From NCBI GenBank assembly GCA_020740775.1, contig JAHEWK010000005.1, forward strand, positions 1,984,001 to 2,048,000: DNA of 64,000 nt, in the 5' to 3' direction. Position 1 is the stretch's first letter. Every line of letters begins with the position of its first letter. A program made the position numbers and the translations under genes. Positions 10,150 to 22,562 of the stretch are shown here, piece after piece. Under the pieces are notes generated by a model that made no database searches, had not been told where the DNA came from, and saw only the letters and a list, made by a program, of their open reading frames with translations. This stretch comes from Ilyonectria destructans. Its lineage: Eukaryota > Ascomycota > Sordariomycetes > Hypocreales > Nectriaceae.

Positions 10150-12963
10150 GATAGCTGCCGATGTAGCCGTCGGAGAGTTGCGGTTGAAAAAATATGTACA
10201 GGCAAGAAAGAGGAATGGAAGAACAAAACCAAAAACGATGTAGATTGCAGATTAAGTATCGCCCAGCGACTTCAAATGGCCCGCACCTGAAGCTCCGTTG
10301 ATTTTGTTCGCGTTTCAGGGTGGATGTCGACGCGACATTGATCCGAAGGTATACGTGGAGCTAGAGCCTCGTTGTTAATTGTTAGACCAGGGATAGACCT
10401 CGTGGCTAGTGCTGTGGCTTGCACCCTCCGAAACCCAGCGCAGGGGCCTCAAGACGGCCCAAACTGTCACGGAGCTTTAACAGTGGCTTTATTTTCGCAC
10501 CAATCTCGACATGCTCTTACAAGGCTTGGCTTCAATCGGCTGTTCAACTTCCGCAGCTCCTCCCGGACACTGCACTGACTGAACAAGGATGACGGCCAAC
10601 TTTATGAGTTAAATTGTGACTCTATCTTGACGTCGGTATATGACGAGCTTAAGTTGTTAAGTTTCCGGCCCCTAGCCGAGTAAGGCATGCACTTCACCCG
10701 ACCATGGCCATGGCCCATCCATTTCCGTTTATATATGCCCGAAACATGATGCTGGGCATGCCCAGCCCTTGAATCTTCTCCTTACCGACTATCCGACTTC
10801 CTCAGCCTTCGCACCTCCACTTCCACCTACGACCCCTGCCCTCCATTCAATAAAAGCCAGATCTCAGCTTTGGCGGAACTCATGTTCAAACCCACGATCA
10901 TCACGTGGGGTCCCTTTTTCCCCTCCTCCCGTCCCTCACACTAACTCAGCCCACGAACCACACTCCAACGGACCATCCCGGCCACACCATTTTGTGTCCT
11001 GCTGACACCCGCCTCCAGAATGAAAGTTGCTGCCCATTTGGCCAAAAGCCTACCCCCAGGTAGGTTACAACTCCCGGGCATTACCACACGTTGCCGGCGG
11101 GAAGAGTTGATTTGTCTGGCTCCGGGACCGGGAACCGCTACCGGTCCGGCGTCGGCTTCCGTTGGGAGGGGTAGAGACTTGGAGTGATGCACGGGAGATG
11201 GTACCAGGGATCATCTCGGAGGTACAGAGCGATATTTTTCAGGGTTGTAGAGGTGCTGAAAAAACACTGAAGATAACTGGATGAAGACACCGTATTACGT
11301 AGGAGGTATTTCATCGTATTCGAATCCCGGCGTTGCGAATCGGCTACCACGGCTTAGCCCGCCATCTGAGCTACTCATCCCAGCATGCGTGCTCCATTAG
11401 CTACGCATTAACCTTTATAGATTGCACAGAGCCGCACGACACTGACCAAACCTCACTGCATCTCATCTTCCAGCCTTTGCAGCGCAATAGCTGGACTAAT
11501 CTGGACAAACACAACGGAAGCAACGTCTACATCTACAAAACCCAGTGTGGGACAAGACTTGCTTACACTAGGCCCTCATCGTGTAATGAACTACCAGTCC
11601 TATGCATCATTGTGATCTCCTACCTAAAACAGAGACAGCAAAAAAGGCCGAAACCAGACAGCCGGGACAACTAGTGGGGCTCCGGGCGTGTCGGCTCCGA
11701 GGCCGGAAGGGTGTGGCCGGGAAAGTGGGTGGGGCGTTCATTGGCCACGCGAAGGTTGAATTAGCATGCGCTAATGGTGGCGGAGAGGTTGGCTGTCTAC
11801 AAACCATTGACTTGACAATTCAATATAGATAAGTGACTTCTTCAACACCTTCGGCCCAATTGCTAAGTTTGAGCCTTTCACATCCTAACGGGATCATAGT
11901 CGTTTCTAACCGACGTAGATGATTCCTTCCTTTAGACGCTGCGGACCTGGTGGTGTATGCTCGGCGATGACACAGGAGATTGGCGACGTAGGACCGGCTG
12001 TAATTACAAAGTGACTGATCACAATAGGGTCACTGAAATTTTGGTTAATCATGGACGTGTTGGTATCGAATTCTTTTTGGTGATGACAGCGTTGGCTATA
12101 ATATTTTAATTAGACAGGTGTCAGGTGGCGGTTCCTTGTCGTTGTCTGGTTGACTGCCCGCACAATACCGCCAGTTATTTTCGACAGTGACCTCTCCAAG
12201 TTGATCAACGCGTCGACAAAGATGATCAAAAGGGCAGAGAAGTTGCTTCAAGCCCCCCCTAAGGTTCTGACCTATATGATCCCTTTTGCGAGAGGGGACG
12301 AGCCTCCATATAATAAGGATTAGAGTTGGAACTGGAGTCCAGCCCATGAATAATAAGACGTTGGACCAGCACTTATTGGAATTATAACATTATCCACACC
12401 ACAGAGGCATCGTTGAGATATCGTAGAGTTTGAAAATCCAATCGCTTTGTCTATAGCATGTTGAAGACTCTTGAAAGCATGGCAAATACCACATTGCCAA
12501 CGTCATGGCAGTGATACCATGTCGTTTCATCGATTCTTCGACATAGTCTCATAACAATCTAAGCATCATAATTCCATCCTTCGTAGTCGAAATTCCTTCC
12601 ATCCCAGATCATATCCCATCATTCCCAGTCCAATGCGTCCTCTCCTGTTGAAAACTCGAAATGCCTCGGGGCCCTCCTCAGGGGGGCGCAGCCGAGAAGG
12701 TATCAATCATCTTCAAAAACCCCCTCGAAACCGGTACAAAAAAGACGAGTCCAAAAATATGACAACAAACATGTCCAAACAACTCCTCTGCCGTGCCATA
12801 ACGCAATGCAGCAACAACGACAGAACGCCTTGAATAATGCATGCCGTAGCCAAGTCTTTTGAATCCCAAAACATCCCAAATCTCGGGGTTATGGTCACCA
12901 ATGACCACCACTCCCTCGGCATTGCTTCGCCTCTCGCGACTGCTCCATCTCCTTCCCTTCTCA
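10150..12963. other. Gene-free spacer
   Basis: This lies upstream of the spermidine-synthase-like gene and downstream of the Zn2Cys6 regulator. It holds a perfect 16-bp palindrome at 10751-10766, a tRNA-like element near 11.3 kb and an AT-richer part from about 11.8 to 12.6 kb. No convincing coding frame was found. Confidence 0.55.
11310..11382 (-). repeat. tRNA-like element (A and B boxes), decayed tRNA or SINE head
   Basis: Read on the minus strand it starts GGGATGAG, then TAGCTCAGATGG (a good polymerase III A box, near 11361-11373), and about 35 bases later GGGATTCGAAT (a B box, near 11317-11328). The D arm can pair using one wobble. The anticodon arm, the 3' side of the T stem and the acceptor stem do not pair, so this is not a working tRNA. 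It looks most like an alanine-type tRNA head, which fits either a degenerate tRNA copy or the promoter part of a tRNA-derived SINE. Confidence 0.35.
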
Positions 12964-15503
12964 TCACATCTGCAAAGGCTCATCTTCCATATCATCATCA
13001 CTGCTGTAGTCGTCCCCACTGTGCGGAGTGTGCATCTCGCTGACGTCGGCGCTAGCGAGGTTACTCAAGCTGTCAAGTATTCCGCCTCCATTGAAAGTTG
13101 GTGGTGCTGAGGCAGACAGGTCGGCAAGGCTCCCGTTTCGGCTCATGGATGGCTTCTCAGGGAGCTGCTTGAGCAAGCCTGTTGAGATATCGAGCATTGT
13201 CATTGCAAACTCGGTAAGACCCTTGCTGCCCTCACCAGGCTTTGAGCTCACCGAAAGAGTCCAGCGGTACTCTCCGAGACGTCGTCGATACCAATCCGCC
13301 TCCTCGCGTCCCGGTGATGTGGCCCAGAGGAGGGAGCCAAAAGTGCCAATGAGGGCAAAGTTGGTCTTGGATGCAAAGTACCAGAACGATCTGAGGTGAT
13401 TGGGAGTGAGGCGGTTGACAAAGTCCATGGCGGAAATGAGACGGGCCTTCGCAGCGCTGCGACAAATGTGTTGCACATATGAATCAACCGCCGCCGAGGC
13501 TGAGGCCAGCGATCTGATGATGCGTCTGTGTAGTGTGATTTCCGCCGCGAAATAAGCCAGGTGTAGGTATCCAATGCTGGAAAGCCTACTGGTTGTCGGG
13601 TTGCTGGACGAGTACGAAGAATCTAACCGGATCAACTGAGGCAGACCTCCGTACCACTCCTTGAGTTTTAGCTGGATTGGCTTAGCTAGCGATAGAACGA
13701 GCTGTGTGCCTTGAGGACCCGCGTTTGTAACCGTCTGCATCGCCTGTAGGGTGTAGAAGGTGTCGAGAATTTCCGATAGAATCTCCGAGAGCTGGACCAC
13801 CCGCGTGAACAGCATTCGACCCCTCTCAACATCCAACTTTTCCTCAGGATCATTCTCGTCCCATTCAACGTCAGGGAAGTCGTTGGATGTGAGTGCCTGG
13901 ACGCCCCAGTTCGTTGCGAAGATGTGAGACGGCCGCCCGTGAACAAGCGCGCCCCATTTGTCCTGCATATAGAGCGCCCATGCCAGCCGCTTTCTTAGAC
14001 CCTTTTCCCATGGTGGTATTTTCCAGTGTGAGCAGTCTAGATGTAGCCCGAGCTCGTGTCCTAGTGCGACGAGTTGGGCTGTTGGTGCCCACTGATCGCC
14101 CTCGGGTCGCTGAGACAACAGCAGACCGGCCTGGATTGTGGACAGCTTCGGGCGGAAGCAGGCATCCTCCAGAGTGGTGCGTACGATGCTCTCGAGTTCT
14201 CTGACGTTGGGGCGGGGTAGTTGAGCGAGCTCCTCGCTTTGGTCCCACCAATTGATGGCAAGTATATAGACGGCGGCGAGGAGGGGCGGAGAGAACTCTC
14301 GGTAGGAGCGCTCGTATTTTTCTAAGAAGACGTGCTTCTGGATAATGGGGAAGCCGGGGTGGACGACGCGGAAGTAGATGTCGATGAGCTTGCGGCCGTG
14401 GGGCGCCACGATGGACTCGACGTGATCGGCATCTTGCGTCACATGCTCGTGCCCCGGGGTGCTGTGGTCGGGCAGCATCAAGAAGGTATCGTGGTCGCTC
14501 ACCTTGCGGAGGGTGCCCCGGGACAGCAGGCTCTCGTCGTGCGGATCGAAGGGGGAGAGGTTGATGAGAGAGGGCTCGAAGTCGGTGGTGGGACCGATGT
14601 ACTGGCTGAAACGATCGTCCTGAAGTCCCAGAGTCCGCTTGAGCATGGTCGGACCGCCAACATTGGCCATCTCCTCAAGGAAGGAACTGCTAGCGGCGGT
14701 GCTGGAAAGACTAGAGTTGTGGTTTCGTCGCCTGGATGCGAGACCCGGGGAGCTGTAGGAGGCCAATCATATGTCAGACAGGAGGCTTGGAGGCAAGGGG
14801 ACATGCATTGCAGGGTCTGAGAGAGGCGGAGATTTTCAGGTGCCGTGTAGTGGGATTGGGAGAGGGAAGCGCGGGCGGGAGAGACAGAAGCGCGGGAGAA
14901 GAGGCGCGGGCACGGGCAGAAGAGGTGTGGGTGTTGGTGGGGAGCTACGAGTTGGGCAGGTGTTGGTGGGCAGGTGGACGGACGAGAAAGATGGGCAATG
15001 CAAGAAGCAGGTCGACCCGCGTGGGGAAGAAGTTTCGGCAGCATGGGGATGCCAAGGGAGGCCATGGGGATGCCATGGGAGGCCATGGGGATTGCGATAA
15101 CACGGAACGGGACGGGATGGGGTGGATGGATGGATCAATGGACTGACCTTCTCTTGCCGATAACGTCGTCAGAGGCTGCATCGCCATGAAGCTTCCTCTT
15201 CCGGGACTGCGGGCTGCAGACGAGTGAGCACTCGGAGCCGGTGACTTGGCACGGCACGCAGCCATCCTCGTCGTCGCTCATGACGCAGTTGGCACGCGAG
15301 TACCGGCAGGCGAGACAGGGCGGGACGGGTGAGCCGTTGAACGAAGCCGGGCCAGTCGACGCCGAGCTGGTGGCCGGCAGGCTTCCCTGGCTCATCTCGA
15401 GCCTATGGAAGCTATCCTGGCGATAAGAGGCGGGCTCGAGCCGGGGCGGCTTGGGCGCAATGGCGATGGGCGCCGTCCTCTGTACCGACGAAGCCTGGGA
15501 CAT
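12964..15503 (-). CDS. tamA: Zn(II)2Cys6 transcription factor, TamA/Dal81-like
   Basis: Exons 15503..15148 and 14752..12964 are joined across a 395-bp intron (GTCAGT donor, CAG acceptor; AG|C restores serine), giving 714 residues. The start is the first ATG in frame, in an ATCATG context. The binuclear cluster uses C63, C66, C73, C82, C85 and C92 (CX2CX6CX8CX2CX6C) and is followed by a basic RKRK patch. The rest contains the fungal transcription factor middle homology region (HLDCSHWKIPPWEKGLRKRL and neighbours) and ends with an acidic stretch. The LLKRTLGLQ, YIGPTTDFEPSLINLSPFD and FLMLPD motifs and the length match what I know of TamA/Dal81, co-activators of nitrogen catabolic genes in the nucleus. 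That assignment is from memory of the family, not from a search. The segment between C66 and C73 lacks the usual lysines. Confidence 0.82.
15042..15092. repeat. Imperfect tandem repeat inside the regulator's intron
   Basis: About two and a half copies of a roughly 21-bp unit built on CATGGGGATGCCA and GGGAGGC lie within the 395-bp intron. They partly explain its unusual length compared with the roughly 55-bp introns elsewhere in the window. Confidence 0.6.
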
Positions 15504-18500
15504 GATGGCGGGGGGTGCGGCGGGATGCAGCAGGGCAGGCCGTGCGAGGGGATGGAAATCCAATGCCAGGGCAGCGGCGCGGGCTTGTGTGGAGGGTTTG
15601 CAGTCAAGCAGCGTCAAGCGTCGAGGTGTGCGTTGCCGTCAGGGGCGGGCGCGGGAGGATCACGACGCCCGTTGCCCAAGGATGAACGGGCGCGGAGATG
15701 CCTGAGCCGCAACGGGCCTCCCCGTGAGCTTGTGCGTGTGCGGGCAGGCGTGCGGGCTGGTATGTGTTGGCTGACGATAAACGATAAACTCGGGCGGTTC
15801 GTGATAACGATGACTGACAGCCCCACGGGGGCGGCGACGAGTGACGCAATGTGCCTGGAGCTACGACCAGTGAGCAGCGAGTAGCCGGTTAACGATAGCT
15901 AATACAGCTACGTTATGCAAATCAGTCGACGGCACGGGCAATCGGCCTGTGGCTCTGGCTCGGCGAGGCAATGGTTGGCGCGAGATAACAATCTGGGGAA
16001 GCGGAGAGGGATGGGATGGTACGGGGGGAGGCTGTACGTAGTATGCGAAGGAGGGAGAAAAAAAGATAAGAGAAGAGTGTGTAAGTAAGTCTAAGGTAAG
16101 TGTAAGTGGTTGATGTGCGTGTGCGTGTGCGTGTGCGATGGTGGGCGGCCACGGGTGGGATCCGAGCGGCCGGGATGCTAAGGTAGGGAAGCTTGGATGG
16201 CGGGCGCAGATGGGCGCCGATGGGGACCGTCGTCAGACGGGAGACCGGGGGGGTTAGCTGATAAGGCGGGCAAGCGGGGAGCCACTAAGACGGGGATAGT
16301 GTCTGGTTGAGTCTGGGTGAGTGGTTGAGTCGTTGTCAAACAAAAAGGTATTTGTACGAAGTATGTAATGCTCACGCCGAAGCCCTCTCAGATCTCCGAT
16401 AGCGACCTGCCGCCCGAGGTAGCGCGGCGTTGCGTTGCACTGTGAGCGCGCCGCGATGACAGAACAGAACTGATGACGACCAGCCGATGCGACCAGCGAC
16501 GTGAGGCGGGATGTCGGCGATAAAGCGACGCAGCCGGAGTGGTTGAGTCGTGGTTGTGTGCGCCCGCTGCGTCTGATGCTGCCTCTCTTCTCCTGCTGTG
16601 GCTGTGGCTGTTGTGTGCTGCTTCCAGTCCCGTTTCTCTCTCTCTCTGTCTCTCTTTCTCTTGCGGGGAGGGGGGTGTACGGGAGATATGATGGGACGGT
16701 GTGCGATTTGTGAACAGAGAGGGGCCCAAAAACAGGATGGAGTCTGTGTCCCTGCGCCTGGGGTCGGTCCTTGGGGGACTGGGGGAACCGGGGTTAGACT
16801 TGGGTTGGAATGCAGGGCAGTTTGATCCTCTTCTTTGCCGCCGTCTTGATTTGATACGCAAGGCTAAACAGGACAAGATAGGTAGGTAGGTACGTATGAT
16901 TCGACGTCTCTTCTCCCTCTCTCTCTCGATGCCCTTTGGAGGAGGGGAGGGCCGGGCGGCGAAAGTGGAGGGGGTGAGTGTCAATAGAGACTCCAGCAGG
17001 AGATCTTGCTTTCAGGTAACGATGGAGACAAGGACCAGATAAGCTAGACCTATCGGCGTCATTGGAAAACGGGTGCTGGGCTAAAAACTCTCTAGATCGC
17101 CCGCGAGTGTGCCACGACGTCGCTGACTTGCCGGCGTGTAAGCAGGGCCGAGGCCAGTATGTACTCGGGCCCTCGGAGGACGCAGAGGGGAATCAGGCTG
17201 CGCGAGACAGAGCAGCTGGAAAGGAAGAGAAGAGAAAGAGGGGGGGAAAGGAGAGAGAAGGAGAGAAAACGAAAATAAGGCCGAGTCGAGGGAAACGAAG
17301 ACGTAAAAGAAAAGGCGACAGATCCCCAAGGACTCAATTGTCTGGACCAAAAAAGTGAATGGATCGGGGGAAACGAGACAATGACAGACATGTGAGCGAC
17401 GGTACTTGGGCGCTCACCCAGAATACCGCTCTGGTGGAGGTACCCCCGGAAGGTCGCCAGGTCCAAAGTCCAAGCCCAGGCGCACGCCAGCCCACCCCAA
17501 ACCGGGCAGGGTCCAATTGGGGGGAGGATTGGGGTGTGGATGGGAATGGGATCGGGAATGGGGAACTACGTACTCTTTTCTTCCCAGAACGGGAGAGGAT
17601 GGGCCAGGACGAGAGTCATGGACATGGGACGGACAGTCGCCCCGGCCTTGGGGTTTGTCCAGTCATTGCGTAGCAGAACGTCGATACTTCTGCTTCCGCT
17701 TCATCCTCTCACCGCACGCCCAGATTCCGCCCCAGGCCTCGGGCTTCTGGGGGTTAATTGGGCATTGTTTGCGTCGAGCGCTGCATATCCCCCCATCAAA
17801 AGCTTCCTTTCTCGCACCCGTTTCCCAGGCTGCTTTCGACCCAAACCTTGGCAGGTTGCGCGGAGCCAGCCGACGAGAACCAGAAGCGTGTATCAGTAGC
17901 TTGTGGGTTCCTTGGTTCCTTGGCTCCTTGGCTGCGGTCATGAAATTGAAAAAGGCCCGGCAGCCAGAGAGACCCCAGGGACAACCCAAAAAAAGGCCCC
18001 GCCACAACCCGGGCGGCGGCAAGTTAGCAAACCGTAATGTGTTAGTCGACGATGGACAAACAATCTGGAAACTGTTAATCCAGGGTCCCTCGCATGTTGA
18101 TGGCGTTTGCCTTGGCCTAGCAAGAAAGGACCCCTAGCTCCTCGCTCAATCTCCGAATAAAACAGCCGGTGTGGTGTCCGGGGCAGAGGGGACAGAAAGA
18201 GCGCCGAAGGGAGGGGCCCTGATCAGCCATCTGTCCACCCATTCATTATCCGGACATCAACCATCCAGATGTGGATATGGGGAAAACGGATCCCCAGGAT
18301 GGGACGAGACCAACAGCGTAAAGAGCATTTTCCCGGCGGCGGCGGCGGCGACGGCCAAACGGCCTCATACCGCATCGCGTCGCGTCGCGTCGCTTCACCA
18401 CCCATCGTCCAAGGGACCCAATGGCTCAGCGAGCTGCGGATCCGGCGGCCAGGCCCCGGCGAGAATGCGAGCGTGTGAGTCGCCCCGAGCCGAGGATAAT

Positions 18501-20975
18501 TGAGAAGTCGGCGGGCAAGGGAGAGGCAAAGGCGGGCCCAGTATCAAGCAAGAAAAGAAGGCGTCGGGTCGCGAGACAGGCACGTCGCAAGCAAAGCAAC
18601 ATGCTTATCTCTGGGCAGAAGCGAAGAGGAGATAGAAATACATAATGGCAAAAGATAATAACTACACCTGATATCAAAAAGAGGACCAACGCAAAAACTT
18701 CGCGCCTCGTCAGAACCACATAACCACTTGTAACTCGTCCACCTCAAACCCAACCCCTCCCTCCAACTTGTCCAAACTTACAGCTTCCAGGTCGATGTGA
18801 CATGGACTCGCCGCGAAGAACATGACAATTGATGTGTATGCGGTACCTCGACGTGCCCGTCCGGCTCTACTGTGCCCAGGGCGCAGGCACACGCCGATTA
18901 CCAAATGGAAAAGCCATCGAGGCCATCTCTTCCCTCATTCTGCATGGTCCGGCAGTTGCTCTAACGTAATGGCTCGTCCGGGGGGGGTAGGGCCCGGAGT
19001 CATCTTATGGGGGGGCCCCGGGGGCTTCTGGCCCGTCCTGCACGACCAAGAGCCTGCAGCGCAAGTGCAGCACGGCGAGTGTTTTACCGCTGCACACCCA
19101 CTATTACAGCAGCCTCAGTCTGAGATGGAAGCACGGGAGAGGTAAACGGATGGCCCAAGTAAGTTACCGAGGGTGGCCTGTCGCGAGTCTGTGAGGTCAC
19201 TGAGGTGCCCTGCCGCACGGTCCACCCCAGCACAAGGCGGCTAAAATAACCTTTTTGCCAGGGCGCTGTCCTCAACCAGAAGTCAGAACCACAAATAGCT
19301 CTCTCTGTGGGTGCTAACTTATCTATCCTACCTACGCTGCGCTGGGGAACTGCTGCTCGCCGGAGAAACCTCGACCAACCCGATGGCGCCAGTGTACGTA
19401 GTAGGTAATAATTACCTACGCGATATACGAAGTCGAAAGATCTAATCTATCGGCCTCTCCGTATCTCCATCCATCCACCGTCTATCAAACGCCGTCGCCG
19501 ACGACCGACCGGCGACCGACGACCGACGCGATAACGACAACTGCGAAGCCAGACCATCCCAACAGAGGCAGCTCAGAAACATCCCAACCCAACCCAGAAC
19601 CCAGCACAGCACCGACCCGTTCCTAGTTCCTGGCAATACCCCGTCTTTTTGCCCTGTCGCTCGCTGATACACACTCGCCCATCTGCTGACATTCATCTGC
19701 TTTGACACCACGATCGCTCTCGCCTTCCATCCCCGTCACTCCGGAGCCGCCCACCGCTCTCGGCATCGCCCCGGCCCCTTTCGCGCCGAGCTGATCCCCG
19801 GCCGCAACTCGACGCCTCCAGCCCCGACATGCTCCGATGCCGCCCAGCGTGGGCGAGTCGCTAGCCAACTCACCCATTACCATCAACTAATTCCCGGTCG
19901 GGCAGGAGGCCGGCTCCTCCATCCTTCTTGTCGTGTCATACGGAGTACATCGATAAGAGACATTCGTGTGATGCGACGCAATGAGTAACCGCACCGTAGC
20001 CTTGTCATCTGCTCTTACCCAATCCCTCTTGGATGCCATCCCGAGAGCAGACCGGCCGGCCTCGCCGCACACAACAGTCCATTATTATCAACCGCTTCCC
20101 AGCTGTCCGGCCCTCCACACTCCCTGAACCAAATACCCTGTCTGTGATTGGATCTTCAACCGGCTCCATCTTTTTGGAGAAGCTGCCACTGGATATCGTC
20201 TGTGATCCGAATACGTCCCTGTCCCTGACGTACAGGCTCTTGGCTGTACTACCAACGTATGTGCGTGCGTCCCGCATGCGCGCCTATCGTGCTGGCCCTG
20301 GCCTGTTGGAGCCAGCATCTACCCACCCGGCCCGTCCAGCACACCCATTCGCCGCTCACTGCAATCTGGCCCAGAAAGCAGCAGCAAGCAGCAAGCCGCC
20401 TTGCGTCGTGGGGGGCTCCAGGGGGTGTGGTCCTGGCCTAGCGGTCCCTGCTCCTGCACAGACCGACTCATCGTGCCAAGGCCGGGACCCTGCGAGGCCA
20501 CTCCGGGAGCGTCATCGTTCGCTCGTCCGGGGCTCCGGGTTGAGGCTGTACACGACGTTCGGCATGGGATGAGACAGACAGGAGGCGCCGACATATAGTA
20601 CGGCTCCATCCTCCACTTGCAAGGCCGTCGATCCGTTGCTGACGCTGGGAGCGGTGAAGCCTTTCCCTGGCACCGTTTGTTTCCATTGATCCAAAAATTG
20701 CTCTCAGTCGTGTCAGCCTCCAGATGGAACGCCTGGACCCTGGTTTGTGGAGCCCCGGCTTTCTGTGCCCCAAATCTGTCGCTCGACCCGACAATACCAC
20801 GCGAGTGTGGGGATGGGACGGTAATTTTATCGTCATCGCACGAGATGCATCTCCGAATTAGGCTCTCCGTTTACTTGTATCTCAAGTCCGTCCTTCTTAT
20901 TCACCGTTATCGGATATCGGATATCTGCTGAATCATGACTTGGGTAACTGCCCTGACCCACGCTTCACTAGGGCA
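15504..20975. other. 5.5 kb gene-free spacer upstream of the Zn2Cys6 regulator
   Basis: This contains a GATA-site cluster (15.8-16.5 kb), GT-rich repeats near 16.11-16.14 kb, CT tracts near 16.63 and 16.91 kb, GC-rich low-complexity sequence, and a perfect inverted repeat at 19401-19419 (nine-base arms around one A). Frames up to 243 codons occur (for example 17406-18137), but their translations are Gly/Pro/Arg-rich, without recognisable motifs. Part of it may be a long 5' leader of the regulator. Confidence 0.55.
15775..16523 (+). promoter_or_regulatory. Cluster of nine HGATAR sites upstream of the TamA-like gene
   Basis: CGATAA at 15775 and 15782, TGATAA at 15802, CGATAG at 15893, AGATAA at 15983 and 16064, TGATAA at 16259, CGATAG at 16397 and CGATAA at 16518 are all on the plus strand. 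With equal base frequencies about one is expected by chance on one strand in 750 bp. The cluster begins 270 bp upstream of the regulator's ATG at 15503. HGATAR is the site of AreA/NIT2-type nitrogen regulators; binding here is inferred. Confidence 0.5.
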
Positions 20976-21869
20976 CTAGGGCATCTCGGCTTGCGTCCAG
21001 ACCATCGTCCTTTCAGCATAGTGCTCCGTTGGTTCGTTTGACCCACGTGGCGGCAGCATCATCGTGAGTTCCTGCCGGATTTCGAAGCCAAGTCTCTCGT
21101 AAAACGTAACGGCGTTCATCGTGGCCTCCAACACGACCGGCACGCCGGCGGCGGCTGCCTTATCCAGCACACTTCGCAACAATCCGGACGCAGCTCCTTG
21201 GCCGCTCCACTCGGGATGGGTACAGAGATATGTCACGTCTAGAAATCTTTGATGTCAGCGACTTGCAGGCCCAAAAATAATTTGTCAGGGAACTCGGATT
21301 GAGTTAGATTCTGGGAACAGGTTCAATCGACCAACCGCAGCACGACTAGAGTTGAGAGTTGACAACTCATTCATGCGCTCAACGCGGAACTAGTCCGGCA
21401 GGGCTTCGGGGCGACGTGCGAGATCCACCGCAGCCTGCTCCTGTTCCCGCTCCTAGCAATTTCAATGAGTGAGCGACTTACGGTAATGTGCCCGGTCGCC
21501 CAGAACATTGCGCCTAGCCTTCTTGGTGAGTTCGGCATACGAGTCGAGGTACTCCCGTCGGCAGCATTCCGGGATTTCCTCATCGTGCTCCTCCTCGTCT
21601 TTGTCGTCGGGCCGCCTCTGCCGCTGGACGTTCCACTTGATGAAACTCGCTATTTTCCCGGTGTCGGTACTCCGAGAGATCAGCACCCCCTTGTCGTCGT
21701 CGGCGATGTGTGCCAGAGTGTCCTTGAGAAGATATTCACCAAGAAATTCGCGACTCTTGGCATTCGGGAATTGCGCGTGCATCAGCAGGTTGGCGTCCAT
21801 GGCAGCCAAGTGCGTGCTGGCCACCTCTGAAGCGTCATTTTCTGAGGGCACAAGAATCTCAAATGTCAT
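20976..21869 (-). CDS. GNAT-family N-acetyltransferase
   Basis: Exons 21869..21482 and 21238..20976 are separated by a 243-bp intron (GTAAGT donor, CTAG acceptor), giving 216 residues. The only upstream in-frame candidate start is GTG, so the ATG at 21869 is used. The splice yields AHYHVTYLCTHPEW, which places the GNAT beta4 strand directly before the acetyl-CoA loop SGQGAASGLL (about residues 141-150). The later VVLEATMNAVTFYERLGFE matches GNAT motif B. The N-terminal half contains an acidic insertion (DDKDEEEHDEE). It is probably a soluble acetyl-CoA-dependent acetyltransferase of unknown acceptor. The intron is long for this genome, so an extra small exon cannot be excluded, although the frame and motif join cleanly without one. 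Confidence 0.8.
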
Positions 21870-22562
21870 GGCTAGGCTAGGTATCGAGAGAGAATTGAGT
21901 GAGTATAAGTGAATGCTGGTGGTTAGAAGGCGAAATGGACCAACCAGAGAGCACACGATTGTAGAAACTAGATAATTTGTTGCGTGTCATGTGATCTAAA
22001 CTGGAGAACAGCGACGACTGACGATAACGACAACTGCAAGGACTTTCTCAATACGTATCCCGAGGCGACTGCCGAACTGAGGAACTTGCTGCTCCAAATT
22101 AGGTAGGCTGCGTGGGAGTTGGGTCGATGAGTATGGACTGAATGAGTAAAGTTACGTTGCGAGGTACCGAAGCTCTACCACTACGAAGGGTATCGTCACC
22201 TCCGAGATTGTGGAAGACGGGAACGGACGAGTTTGAGAGAATCTTCAGAACCTATGGTCTCGAACTCATTCCTTATCCATTTCGGGGTTTTTCTTGTCAA
22301 ACACTCACTCATGTCATCGTTAATGAACAACCTTATTCTTGGGGAAGGAGGCCGAAAGTTATTCAATATCTGAATACATGTCCTTCAAAACATACAGAGA
22401 CTCTTAAACACGGAGTCCGTAACTACCATTATCAACAGAGGGTTTTATGTCCTTTTTCCACGGACTTCAAATCCGCAAGATTTATACCAAGAAACCCAGA
22501 CCATTAAGCCATAAGCGCCGGGTTGGCTGGGACCCAGGTGCTCCCCTCCTCGCTTCGCGCAT
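21870..22562. other. Spacer between the acetyltransferase and tyrosinase genes
   Basis: About 690 bp of relatively AT-rich sequence between two minus-strand genes. It should hold the terminator of the tyrosinase gene and the promoter of the acetyltransferase gene. No specific site could be supported. Confidence 0.5.

Noticed and set aside
10751..10766. GCTGGGCATGCCCAGC palindrome as an operator
   Set aside because: A perfect 16-bp palindrome but isolated, with no gene start near it and no known factor matching it.
17406..18137. 243-codon plus frame in the long spacer
   Set aside because: Low-complexity Gly/Pro/Arg composition, no recognisable motifs and no supporting splice structure; typical of GC-rich non-coding DNA.
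20033..20572. 179-codon plus frame upstream of the acetyltransferase
   Set aside because: The translation shows no motifs, and composition matches the surrounding spacer.
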